This document shows, piece by piece, positions 48,301 to 58,529 of a stretch of DNA of 64,000 nucleotides. The notes beneath the pieces are model-generated. The model was given only the letters and a program-made list of their open reading frames with translations, ran no database searches and was not told the DNA's origin. The first letter of the stretch is position 1. Each line of letters begins with the position of its first letter. The stretch covers positions 19,040,009-19,104,008 of the forward strand of contig NC_134517.1 in assembly GCF_027942865.1 (NCBI RefSeq), read 5' to 3'. The position numbers and the translations under genes were made by a program. The stretch is from Odontesthes bonariensis. Its lineage: Eukaryota; Chordata; Actinopteri; Atheriniformes; Atherinopsidae.

Positions 48301-49880
48301 GCCAGCAGGGAACCAGTGCGACATTCTGTTGTGTAGGAAGACACAAGTTCAGTCTGCAGATGTGCAGCGTCAGGAGGGTGGCCTTTAATTTTCACTCTGA
48401 ACCCATTCACCTCAGATTATCAGGTCCATGAATATGTGCTGGTTCATAGGTTGGATGCTTATCAGTACATTACCTATGTGCAGTATAATCAGTACCTGCA
48501 CCACACGTCAGGTGAGCACAAATGGATTATCTGCCACCCTGGCCTTTATCGAACTGTCTCTGAACATTATCAAGTGAGAATTGTAATACTTAAACAAGTG
48601 TCTGAGCCTGAAGCTAAATGTTTGCTGTGTTGTAGAGCTGGCGCAAAACAACCTGGTATTTTCAGTGGTTAACACACATGTGGAGTACTTGACTATGTTG
48701 TGCTGATATCTGCACTTCTGGTTCATATAACCTAAATGCATTTTCACATCATTAAAAGTTTCTTTTAGCAGCAGCCGCAGGACAGGAATTGGTGTAAATG
48801 CCGACATTTTTATGGTGCCCACCCTACAGTAGAGACAGGTTCTTAGTTTCTGTCACCACTGACAGTAATTCAGTCTTCACAGATATGTAGGGCTTCATTA
48901 TTCAGTGCAGTGGAGATTTAGAAAAAAAAAATAGAAAGCTGATATCGAATCTGTACCTTGTTGGCAGATCAGCTGATAAGTTGCTAGTATTTAATCATTT
49001 TACATGTCTGCATGGACATACAGTGCTGATCATTTACATCTTGGAGCTGCAGCGTATCGCTGAAAGTCTCAAAAACACAGATTCAAACAGCATGAGTGTC
49101 ATATGTATCAAACACGAGGAACCAGTCCTGGCTGGGTGGGGCTTGTGGGAGCTGGTGATCAGGAGCACGGTTGATCTGACATTAACAACACATATAGGCT
49201 GTTTGATAATCGCAGAGGTGAGGGTGAGCAGCTGCAGCGTGGCCTGCCCTGGAAATAAAGGTGGGGATCTTTTGAATATTTATAGTTCTGCACACATACC
49301 AGAGTCACAGATAAGCCATTCAAAGCCACGGAGGGATTACTTTCATAGAAAGTCCATCTTTTTATGGACAAGATTGATTTTTTTTTTTTTTTTAAACTTA
49401 AAACCTAGATCAGGAGTAATGCTCTCAAAAAAAAAAGGAAGTTTTCATTCCTCAAGAGGATTGGGTGGTTGTAATGGTCGTAACACAAAGCATTCTCATC
49501 TTTCTGTATTTTGTGCGGTGTTTGTTGTTCCTTTACCCTTGCAGTGTCCGTCGTGAGCCACTTGGATCTTCAGGCCGGTCAGACAAGCATCTCTGTGGAG
49601 CTCACAGTGATTCCTGTAGGTCTTACCATTGCTGCCACACACTGACCTCTTGTGGGGCTTACAGCTCTGCAAACAAAGAGGAGCAGAAACCAAATCAAAG
49701 TGAATTGAAAGCGTGTTTCTATTCCCGTTGAGTGAAAGTGCTGCCACTGGGCCTCTGCCGGTGCAGCTAACCCCTCACCTCTATGCACAGACAGCTCGGC
49801 TCCCCCTTCTCGTTGACGGCACACTCTCTGCCGGCCCCACAGAACACATTGGCGCACACTTTGCTCTTACTTTGCAGCTC
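42290..49880 (-). CDS. fstl1: Follistatin-like 1 (nine of its coding exons; signal-peptide exon not found)
   Basis: Joining 49779-49880, 49537-49666, 48093-48125, 46627-46757, 45843-45961, 45352-45464, 44610-44720, 44415-44509 and 42290-42331 (complement) gives 291 residues in one frame. FSTL1 is a secreted glycoprotein of the SPARC/follistatin group that modulates BMP/TGF-beta signalling. The order matches it: a FOLN-type Cys module, a Kazal domain, an extracellular Ca-binding-like EF-hand pair, a VWC-like module and a basic C-terminus. [60 protein letters not shown] and [20 protein letters not shown] are almost human-identical. Sequons NFS and NES are present. The approximately 20-residue signal peptide is missing, so this is a partial gene. 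Confidence 0.95.
42332..44414 (-). other. fstl1: fstl1 last intron
   Basis: Intron of 2.1 kb, non-coding. It contains a perfect hairpin at 43447-43479. A 181-codon minus-strand open frame (43693-44238) has no family features and I treat it as chance or old-repeat sequence. Confidence 0.8.
43447..43479. repeat. Perfect hairpin (14-bp arms, 5-base loop)
   Basis: TTTGCCAGCCAAAG (43447-43460) and CTTTGGCTGGCAAA (43466-43479) are exact reverse complements around GGTTA. Confidence 0.95.
44415..44509 (-). CDS. fstl1: fstl1 acidic linker exon
   Basis: Completes Asp, then [20 protein letters not shown] and [11 protein letters not shown]. Human has [20 protein letters not shown] and ELQKHQ. Only TEEE and the KHQ end are clearly conserved, so this is the most diverged exon. 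Confidence 0.88.
44610..44720 (-). CDS. fstl1: fstl1 VWC-like exon
   Basis: Completes Lys, then [20 protein letters not shown] and [16 protein letters not shown]. The cysteine spacing matches the human von Willebrand factor C-like module. Confidence 0.96.
44721..45351 (-). other. fstl1: fstl1 intron (VWC exon to second EF-hand exon)
   Basis: Non-coding intron of 631 bases with no recognised repeat. Confidence 0.85.
45352..45464 (-). CDS. fstl1: fstl1 second EF-hand exon
   Basis: [20 protein letters not shown] then [17 protein letters not shown], against human [20 protein letters not shown] and QEFLKCLNPSFNPPEK. The acceptor is tttcccag and the donor gtgagc. Confidence 0.97.
45465..45842 (-). 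other. fstl1: fstl1 intron between EF-hand exons
   Basis: Non-coding intron of 378 bases with nothing recognisable. Confidence 0.85.
45843..45961 (-). CDS. fstl1: fstl1 first EF-hand exon
   Basis: [40 protein letters not shown]. It corresponds to human [20 protein letters not shown] and [20 protein letters not shown]. The NES sequon replaces human NET. Confidence 0.96.
45962..46626 (-). other. fstl1: fstl1 intron upstream of first EF-hand exon
   Basis: Non-coding intron of 665 bases. No repeat recognised. Confidence 0.85.
46627..46757 (-). CDS. fstl1: fstl1 exon before the EF-hands (extracellular calcium-binding-like domain)
   Basis: Completes Val, then [40 protein letters not shown] and YFQ. 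Human reads [20 protein letters not shown] and [20 protein letters not shown]. It carries the NFS glycosylation sequon. Confidence 0.96.
46758..48092 (-). other. fstl1: fstl1 intron downstream of the microexon
   Basis: Intron of 1.3 kb, most of it occupied by a Tc1 remnant (about 47165-47960). No host exon is seen within it. Confidence 0.85.
47165..47960 (-). mobile_element. Tc1/mariner remnant (copy C)
   Basis: Read on the minus strand, 47600-47800 resembles a Tc1 transposase N-terminus (an IVAAHQS start, then a GVHNST-like helix-turn-helix stretch). 47165-47340 resembles its C-terminus: a SPDLN-like start, [17 protein letters not shown] and the characteristic ending around GGTGGTCCTACAAGCTGCTG. 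The centre is missing and stops and frameshifts abound. It is a third family, distinct from copies A and B. The terminal inverted repeats are not identified. Confidence 0.65.
48093..48125 (-). CDS. fstl1: fstl1 microexon (33 bases)
   Basis: Only 33 bases between ctctag and gtgagt. Phase 1 in and out, it gives [10 protein letters not shown] plus split codons at both ends, and turns HCK/VVCF into [18 protein letters not shown]. Human has HCKEKKSVSPSASPVVC at the same place. The length and both phases fit the flanking exons exactly. Confidence 0.9.
48126..49536 (-). other. fstl1: fstl1 intron upstream of the microexon
   Basis: Non-coding intron of 1.4 kb with no recognised element. The larger plus-strand open frame near 48981-49556 has no family features. 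Confidence 0.8.
49537..49666 (-). CDS. fstl1: fstl1 Kazal-domain exon
   Basis: [43 protein letters not shown]. It has the Kazal signature C-x6-C-x6-Y-x3-C and aligns with human [20 protein letters not shown]. Confidence 0.97.
49779..49880 (-). CDS. fstl1: fstl1 FOLN-type exon (first mature residues)
   Basis: [20 protein letters not shown] then [14 protein letters not shown], phase 0 at both ends. It corresponds to the human mature start [20 protein letters not shown]. Its acceptor (tcacccag) shows that a signal-peptide exon lies further upstream. Confidence 0.96.
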
Positions 49881-50993
49881 CTGGGTGACACAAAAACAGA
49901 TTGGTGACGTTTAGAAATAGTTGCCCATTTTTCACACAAGGCGGCGCTATTGCACATGTAGGAGGCTCGGGAGGAAGCAGCCAAAAAAACCCACATTGTG
50001 TCGACCACATTTTAAAGCTCATTTCAAGCACAAATCTGCATATAGGGCAGAAATACAAAGATTCCACTTTCACATTAAATCAGATGTGATCAAACTTGAT
50101 CTGCTCTGACTGATGTCATGACCACACAAGAGGTTAAGTTTTCATCAACAGAGTTTTGATGCTTCAGAGGTATCAGAAAGTATCAGAAAACAAACTCAAA
50201 CCCTTTTGTGAGGCCTTTTAAAGCGATTTCCAGAAGCCATCCTGCGAGATCTGAATAAACTCTCTTTTAGGTAAACTTCACCAACGTGATGAATTAAAAG
50301 CTGCTATAATTCTAGGCCTAATTTAAAGAAATGTTTCCTGTTTGCTGTCTTATTTTTGTCCTGTAACAAGTCACCTGTGTTTTTGTGTTTGCGCTTTACT
50401 GCATGACTCATCACTGATGGCCACACTTGGGGAAGGAAATCGTCTGTGTTGCAGACTAAAACAGCCCCCTTTTTCTTTTTTTTTCCCGCTGTTTGTCACT
50501 GCAAGGGGAATAAAAGCTAAAGTGAAGTTTTTCTGTTTCAAACTTTCTTTTCGCCTGCATTGTACCACTCTCCTTTGCTCTTGTTGATACTTTTCATTGG
50601 TTGTTCAAAATATTTTCTTTGTTTTAGGAGATTGCCGGCAGTCTCAAAAATTAGGTCACCTCTGCTACAAACCAACCAATCACAAGACGCCAAGCGGAGC
50701 TTCGAGAGCTGTCTGTTGACCCTCATTACCTCCTCCTTTCCCCGTCTGCGTGCCTTTTGTATATTTGTGTGTGTATTTGAGTTTGCATGTGTGTACAGGG
50801 TGTTTCCACATCTGGAGATTGAGCAGTGTTTTCCTTCTGGGCCCATTCCCATGCTCTGTGAAATCTTTTCTCCTCCCCTGTTTCTCCAGCCCCCCCACCC
50901 CACCTCATCATCTTCCCTAAGCTGCTGTTTCCTGTTGGAGCAGAAACTTGGCTTTGTTTTTGTGACTGCACGTGAGCTGGATCCCAAGTTTTA

Positions 50994-51015
50994 GTGTGTG
51001 TGTGTGTGTGTGTGT
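50994..51015. repeat. (TG)n microsatellite
   Basis: About eleven TG units. Confidence 0.92.
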
Positions 51016-51216
51016 TGAAAACTGTACTGTCTGGTTCGTGGGTTTGAAAGACAGTAGGTTGTTGTCAACAGCACCCTAATGATTAATATACCGTACCAGG
51101 GTTGATTCAGGGGGGTGGAGGGGTAGTCACATGCTAGCGTCACACTGCACCAACTTTAACTGGTGAGAGTAGGGGGATTGTAGGGATTTACTTCAGTTTT
51201 ATGCATAGTTCACTCT

Positions 51217-51251
51217 CACACACACACACACGCGCACACACACACACACAC
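51217..51251. repeat. (CA)n microsatellite
   Basis: CA run with a CGCG interruption. Confidence 0.9.
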
Positions 51252-52195
51252 CTCCACTCCAAAGCTGAGGTCATGGAAAATCTTCAAAGCCATCCGAGTG
51301 GCCTTGAGCATGTTGGACACATCAGTTAGTTACACACCAACACAGATGGGCTGGAGGCCTGTTGGAACCTGTGGAAACCTCCATGGGCACATGAATAATG
51401 AATGGGCTCCTGAGAAAAAAATCCACTACAAATGTAGAAGTCTGTCAGTCCGTCTCTGTCTCCGAGCATTTATTAATGAATTCGGAGGCTGCCGATTCAA
51501 GGGGATTGTTGCCATAGTGAGCGCATGAGCGGGCACCCGCGGTAATTTTGCAGAAGCATCGATCAGGCGACTTTGATGGGATAAAAGCAGAATGTGTTGC
51601 TCAGATTTTATTACCGATGCAGACATATAGTGTAACACTAGACTGTTGAAGCCAATGGAAAAAATTACTGTAATGTCACCTTCACTGAACAAGGGAGGCT
51701 GCCCCACGTTGCAATAAATAACACCTGCCTGCGGCTTGGCGCTTTTACTGTGGCGTGGGCAGACATTCGCTTTTAAATACACCATCACTGAATATGTTCA
51801 CATACATAACTCCTGGTTTTGAGTCTTAATTTGAGTCACAATTTGGAATTTACTTGGAACCTAAGGAGAAACAGTGACTCACGAGCCCCCGTATGACTCC
51901 AACCGTTACAAGGTTTCATTATTGCCTGACCCCCTCCATGTCCCGTCCACTCATTCAAAGAACTCGACCAGCCTAATCAGTGGCAACAAACTGCAGCGAA
52001 GAAATGCCAAAGGTGGGTTTTGGGTAATTAAAAAAAAAGTTTGACCAACTTTAGGTGTATTCATTGGGAAGCTAGGGATGTCAGGCGTGCCACAAGATGA
52101 CATAATTAAAAAGGGTTTCAACTAAATCTGTCAGTCAGCTCTGTTGGTGGGAGAAAAACAATGTGGAAATTGGACATTTTTGTCGGTTCCACTAA

Positions 52196-53350
52196 GCAAG
52201 GCAAGGCAAGGCAATTTTATTTATAGAGCACAATTCATACACAGGGCAATTCAAAGTGCTTCACAGCTACATAAAATCACAAGAAGGCAATAAAACCATT
52301 AAAAAGGAATAAAAAAAATAAAAGAAAGAAATTAAAAAAGAAAGAAATTTAAAACCCATTAAAATAATCATTAAGTAATTAAAAAGTGAAGAGTGCAGAT
52401 AAAATACTTTCAGGTGTCGTATGCACAGCTAAACAGAACTGTTTTCAGCCTGGATTTAAACATTGTCAGAGTTGAGGCCTGTCTCACATCTTCTGGAAGA
52501 CTGTTCCAGATTTTAGGAGCATAAAACTGAAATGCAGCCTCACCTTGTTTAGTCCTGACTCTGGGCACCAGCAGGAGACCCCTCCCTGAGGTTCTCAGAG
52601 CCCGAGTTGGTTCATATGGCTCTAACATGTCAGAGATGTACTTTGGCGCTTGACCGTGAAGAGACTTGTACACAAGCAGAGCTGTTTTAAAGTCTATTCT
52701 CTGAGCGACAGGAAGCCAGTGCAGAGACCTGAGCACTGGACTAATATGGTCGTATTTCCTGGTTCTAGTCAGGACTCGAGCAGCAGCGTTCTGGATGTAC
52801 TGCAGCTGTCTTACAGCCCGTTTAGAGAGCCCAGTGAGCAGGCCGTTACAGTAGTCTAACCTGCTGGAGACAAACGCATGGATCAGTCTCTCTAAGTCTG
52901 GTTTAGACACTATTCCTTTGATTCTGGCAATGTTTTTTAGATGGTAAAAAGCTGCTGATGTTACAGATTTAATGTGGCTGTTAAAGTTCAGGTCTGAGTC
53001 CAATATTACCCCGAGATTTCTAACTTGATAGTTAGGTTTTAGAGAGAGAGTCTCAAGGTGACTGATAACACTTTCTCTTTGTTTCTGTGGGCCACAGACA
53101 ATAATTTCAGTTTTGTCTGAGTTGAGCTGGAGGAAATTGTTTTGCATCCACACACTGATCTGTTCGATGCAGCGACACAGTGTATCTACAGGCCCGTGTT
53201 CTCCTGCCGTCAGTGACACGTAGATCTGAGTGTCATCTGCATAATTGTGGTAGGACACATTATAGCTGCGTATTAGCTGGCCTAGTGGAAGCATGTACAG
53301 ATTGAACAATACGGGTCCCAGGATTGACCCCTGGGGAACCCCTAAGCTGT
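52196..53350 (-). mobile_element. L2-type LINE, 5'-truncated
   Basis: Minus-strand frame 52410 to about 53350 encodes the C-terminal half of a reverse transcriptase: [20 protein letters not shown], then [14 protein letters not shown] with the catalytic YADD. It continues with [53 protein letters not shown] and PEDVRQA near the end. The frame is open for over 300 codons, so the copy is fairly young. The 3' UTR (about 52211-52409) has the GGCAATTCAAAGTGCTTCAC block usual for fish L2 and ends in three GCAAG/CTTGC units (52196-52210). The 5' half is missing. Confidence 0.85.
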
Positions 53351-53686
53351 TTCTGAACAAGAGAATGAGGACAATTGTGCAACCATGATCACGACTATAT
53401 AGAATTACTGCAATTACATGATTAATTGTCAATTGTCAGACGCCTATGGACAGCAATGAATGTTTTCATAAGTATTTCCTCTCATACATGCTGTACCAGA
53501 TTCACAACCGTATTAGTATAACCCCTTCTTGTTGAGAGTAAGACGTGTCACAACTCTTGGACCCGATTATAATTATTTACCATAATCAATTAAATCCCCT
53601 GCAGTCAAAGGTATAAAACGAGTTGACTAAAAGTCACGGAAACAGTGATTTTCTAATTCTATTCCCGTGTCTTTTGACATCATGCC

Positions 53687-53747
53687 ATTGTGCTGGTGGC
53701 ACTAATCTTCCACTGCTTGAGCGGAAGATTAGTGCCACCAGCACAAT
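53687..53747. repeat. Perfect 25-bp hairpin, 11-base loop
   Basis: The left arm 53687-53711 (starting ATTGTGCTGGTGGCACTAAT) and right arm 53723-53747 (ending AGTGCCACCAGCACAAT) are exact reverse complements over 25 bases. The loop is actgcttgagc. Either strand could fold into a microRNA-sized stem. Confidence 0.95.
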
Positions 53748-55619
53748 CAACAGTTTACCTCGAGGTCCTCTATTTCTAACATTCAGCAACAGCGTTCAAA
53801 TGAGCATGTGAGGGTATCAGCAACATGGATTTAATTAAAATCCTAAAACCATAGCTCGGCTCGTCACGATCATCACATAATCATAAAATAGCAAGTGTTT
53901 TCAATTAAATGGGCTCATTCTGCATATTTCCTCATTGCATTATACCATCTGATAAATTATTTCATTTTGCTACGCCCCCCTCATCTGCTGTGGACACAAA
54001 CTGAGAAAAGGTAAATATAAATGTGACTTTTCTTCATGCTCTAGTATTCACTGCCACTACATGGTGGCTATTTTTCATAAAGTGTGTCCATACTATTGAT
54101 TTTTTTATTTCAATGGAGTCATAAACAGGATACGACGATTAACAGTCGACTAATATTTCATAACTGTGGCAGCCACACTAATATTGCCGCCAAACATATA
54201 ACAATACATAAAAAGAAGAGGCCAATAATTGGAATAATTAGAGGATGAGTGTGGTAGATCGAAGCTAAAGGGTTGCAATCAATGGTACCAATATCATTCA
54301 GTTAAATTTTAAAAAAGCCTCTCCAGGGTCTACTACCTGTGCTAAAAGAGACAGTCACAGTTTTAAGTTATAATCATTTAATTAATACACTATGTTCCAG
54401 TGTTCGGAGAATGATTCTTCCTCTTCATAATGTGTGTATTGTCTTACTGCGGGTTACAATCAGAGGAGTCTTACCACAGCTATGGGTATGATGAAAACAA
54501 AGCTTAAGTCTGAACAGGTTGGCTTGGCTAAGCAAAGTAGCATTTGCATTGCAAAGTTAGCTGCCTCTGTTCGGTCTGCTTGAATTACCAAAGGTGAACA
54601 GTGGTGGCTTCGCAGGGGTGACTTGCACAACCTCTGCGTGATAATGGCTAAAGACAGCTGGCCATTGACCCTATAGTTAAATAATAAACATGTGACACTT
54701 TGTGCTTTAATCAAACTGTAAAAATTACAAGTAATGTTATTGGTTGCATATAGAGTCTATCAATTATGCGATTTCTGAAGGTTGAGATGACCACCGACAC
54801 AGTAAGATGCTGAGAAGATTCTAAGGGAGCTCTGTTGAAATTGTGATTTGGTGCTAACCAACATAGAGCTGAGCAAAAGACGTTATATAGATGTCATATA
54901 TGGGCAACAATAGCAAGAGGCTAGGTCCAAACAATGACAAACAGGGAACTGAAGTCATAATACTGGAAGCTAAGCTAACGTTAACAATAACGACCAGCAT
55001 GTTAGCACTGCGCCGCTAATCTCCACAGATATGGACAAACAGCTGAAATAAAAGTGTTTTGTTTTCATTTTAGAATAGTGTATGTGCATATCTTTTTTGC
55101 TGTACGAATACAGTCCATTAAGCCAAAAACTCATTGAGTATTTACGGTTGCTCGGCTTCAGTCTATTTGCAATACAAAGCTGTAACGTCTCCAAGCTTTA
55201 GCTCCATATTTAATCTTGAGATCTGAATGTTGATCCCAATAATCAGCTGAGCAGCCAGTGGAAAGACCCAGCACAAGCAAAGCTATCTCATCCGCTGTGG
55301 GTGTCCTAGTTGAATGGCTAATTTTTTCAGCAAACGATGTCTTCTTTCCCATTTAAAATTAATCACAGCAGCTTTTCACCCAGTGGATCATTACCGAATA
55401 AGGAGGGGTCTCTCACAGAACGGCATTATTACTGACAGTACACAGGCATATTTCACACATCATGTTCAAGTCTTCTCTGTTTTTTTTTAAATGTTTTTCT
55501 ATTTGTCAGGACAATCAAATGATTTGAAGGGTTTAAGAGGATTGAAACTGAAATGTTGTGCCCTTTTACAGCTGCGAGGGACATGCCAATGATCCAAAAC
55601 TGGACTTAAGGAGCTTTGA

Positions 55620-55895
55620 TAAATGGACTGTGCTTACATAGTGCTTTCTCCAGTCTAGCCGACCACTGAAAGCGCCACATTTACCGATTCGCTATCGCAC
55701 TTATACGACACGTCTTAGGCCATATAGGCTACACAGGGCTTTCTTCTACACATTCACACCAATTCATACACCGATGGACACATTGGTAGGTAAAATGTGG
55801 TTCAGTGTCTTGCCCAAGGACGCTTTGACTTGGGGTTCAGGGAAGCCAGAGGTGAACCATGACCTTCTGCTTGGTAGGCGACTGGCCACAGATAG
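55620..55895 (+). repeat. Short dispersed fish repeat
   Basis: ACATTCACACCAATTCATAC, then CACCGATGGACACATTGG, then GGTTCAGTGTCTTGCCCAAG GACGC in that order is a pattern I recognise from a short non-coding repeat of many fish genomes. The boundaries and name are uncertain. Confidence 0.55.
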
Positions 55896-56621
55896 AAATC
55901 AGAGCAGGAAAATAGGTGATGAAATTAAATAAAAATCCAAATGAAATAGAAACTAAGAATTAAATGAAAACATTTTAAAAATACTTTATCTGTGCCAAAG
56001 GGAAATTATATACATACATATATATATGTATAAGGAAGTTGTGGGGAGAGTGTGAATGTTAGGAAACAGGTAGAAGGTTGTAGAAGGTCAGGATATAGAG
56101 GTACTCACCCCCCCCCTCCCACCACATGCTGAATGACTCCAAACTGAGACTTGAGTTAAAGGGCAATGTCTTCACGCTTCAGTAGAGGAAAGCCACCTCT
56201 GCTTTCAGCTTATGATAAGGACAAACGCAGTACAACAACAGCAAGACAAAAACCTGCACATACTAACACATAAAACACTACAATGTGTGTCTTCATGCCT
56301 CCCTGTCCTTGTCCTTCTACACAGATAAACACTCAGAGCAATCTGAGAAACAGTGCGTATCTGACTGTATCTGTATCTTTTGGGCATATGTATTTATGTG
56401 TATGTGTGCATATGCTTGAGATGCTCCATTGATCCAGAAAGCCAATCAATGCTTCTCTCCTGTGGATGTCACTTTACAGCCTGCATGAATACATTCCCAC
56501 AATGCACCCTGCCCTTCATTACCAGAGATAACATTGATTTAGAGGTAGTAAGCACCCTGCTGCAGAAGGAAAAAGCAAAAGTTTAACTAATCTGGCAAAC
56601 CAAGATTAAATCAATGTCTTA

Positions 56622-57137
56622 AGGGCGGATTATAGTTCTGCGTCTATCGTCTTGACGTGTTGCTTTGCTCTGGTCGCGAACCACTTTTCATGTTATGGTT
56701 CTGCAACCTCGGTCTGGAATTTCTCGGGACGCACAGCAGTTTCCCCTCGCGAGAATTTCGGTGGGCGGTGACGAGAACTTCGTCGGCGCCGGCAGAAGTG
56801 TTTATCTTTCAAAAAAAAAAAAAAAGTGTATGCAAGAAATGGATCTGGAGTTGCTCGACATTGAAGAAGAACAGCTTCTTTTATTGGAGTTGGCGAAAAT
56901 GCAAAGGAGGAAGCCACACAGACAACCGGAAAGGCACACCGAGGACCAATCACAGCCGCTTTTGTCTGCGCACTTCCGTTGGTGGTCTGCGTGCGTCTGT
57001 CGCGTAGTCAGGATTTTTCTGAGGTGCACGACAACGCGCGCGGAGCCTCTGCGTGGGGGAGTGGTCAAGATTTTGACGCTCGCAGAGGCTCTGCGTCCGA
57101 GCGTCAGAGGCTTTGCGTCTGAAGCATAAATCAGGCT
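56622..57137 (+). mobile_element. PIF/Harbinger-like non-autonomous element
   Basis: Ends AGGGCGGATTATAGTTCTGC (left) and, reverse-complemented, AGCCTGATTTATGCTTCAGA (right) form imperfect inverted repeats. The element is flanked by TTA at 56619-56621 and 57138-57140, the 3-bp target duplication expected of this superfamily. It is 516 bp and CpG-rich compared with the surroundings. A plus-strand frame from 56839 gives MDLELLDIEEEQLLLLELAK followed by MQRRK, reminiscent of the acidic/Leu start of fish Harbinger transposases. The catalytic part is absent. Confidence 0.6.
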
Positions 57138-57878
57138 TTACAAGTGTTCAGTCTCTCTCCTTTCATGTATGGAGCTTTTCTTCTTCTTAGCTCTTCAGAA
57201 AGGTGTTAATTCAGCGCTGTGTTCATTGTAAAGACTATATGTTGTTGGGTTGCACTTTTTAAACTCTTATTCACACAGTAAAAATCTAATAGATGATATA
57301 ACTGTAAGTATATACTGAAGTCAATATATTCTGATGTGAAAAACAGCACAGATGTTTAGACATTTTATCACCAAACCTTGTGAAATCCAATTTCAGCCAC
57401 TCTTTATGGATTCATAATAATGATTCGGAGATGAGCTGATGTGGCTCAAGTCAAGACAGGCATTACAGATTCTAGTTGAAGTCATCAGTGCGTCTCCATT
57501 CAGAGATTTTGAGCCTGTTATTTATGATTAGCTAAACTTAAACATTGAGTAAAACAGGCCAGCAATGACCGTCTCATTACATGTGGTTGTCTTTCCAACT
57601 GTTGTGACACTACGTCCATACGCAGATGTGAAAGGAGTCATTTCAGTCATAAATTTTGGTATCTGTTCCGAACCAGACAGAAAAGAAGTCAGTTGACCAT
57701 GAAACATCAGCGCAGCAACAACTCATCATCTTCAGGTAATTAATGAGCCAGTTAAATAAAGTGTTGGAGACAATAGGGGATTTTTTTCACTGTCTTGGTT
57801 GGCTGTAAATTAGCATTTGTAATACAAATTGGCTAACACATTAAAACACAAGGGTGTTGTCTCAGGCTATGTACACAC

Positions 57879-58529
57879 GTAGCCGGGTATTTTTAAAACC
57901 GAATGTTTCCCCCCCTCCGTTTATAAAATAATCTGTATCCACATTACCTCGTTTTCGAAAAAACACCTTCCACACATAACCGAACATCTGCGTTTTCACC
58001 TGTCTTGACAACCCAAATGCATTTGCTGTTTAGCGCAATCTGCCCTTGTCAGCTAAATAATAAAGTGTGCACGCAATTTTTTTGAGCACACTGACAGGTG
58101 ATCGCATGACAGTGGACTGCCCCTCGATATGAGGACGTAATAATTCCGACAGCGAGAGGACTGAGGACCGGGACATGCCCATTCCTCTGGGAGTACGACT
58201 TGGGCGTGTAAAATCAAGGCAGTAAACAGCGCCTGCACAATAATAACCACTACAATTCTCAAGGCATCCATGCTTCTTCAGTAAACAAAGGTCGCACTTT
58301 AGACTTTAAAGCAGATTTGTTGTTGTTTTGGCGTATATTGTGACGTTCGAAAACGCAAAACTCCGGTTATCTCTGTCTACACGCAGCTGCATAAACGGAG
58401 TTTTCAAAAATCTTCACTTTGCCCGGAGTTTTTAAAAACATTCGTTTACGATGCGTTTTTATGCGTTTTCATGTGGATGACAGGTTCAAACGTAGAAAAA
58501 TATATTCGTTTTAGCAGATACCCGGCTAC
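57879..58529. mobile_element. hAT-like non-autonomous element
   Basis: GTAGCCGGGTAT (57879-57890) is exactly inverted at 58518-58529. Inside, motifs such as CCGTTT, AAAACG and CGTTTTC recur in both orientations. The style is that of short fish elements with GTACAC...GCCGGGTA ends. The left flank has the extra CTATGTACACAC expected of such ends but the right one lacks it, so the right end may be truncated. The superfamily is inferred from resemblance. Confidence 0.5.

Noticed and set aside
48981..49556. 191-codon plus-strand frame
   Set aside because: Lies within an fstl1 intron and partly antisense to exon 49537-49666. No family features.
54460..54714. 84-codon minus-strand frame ending at a gtaaga donor
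   Set aside because: No family features and its end does not resemble a signal-peptide cleavage region. The splice-like site is probably chance.
58053..58271. Minus-strand frame starting with a signal-peptide-like hydrophobic stretch, considered as the missing fstl1 first exon
   Set aside because: It lies inside the hAT-like element, has no donor after the hydrophobic part and does not join in phase with the mature fstl1 exon.
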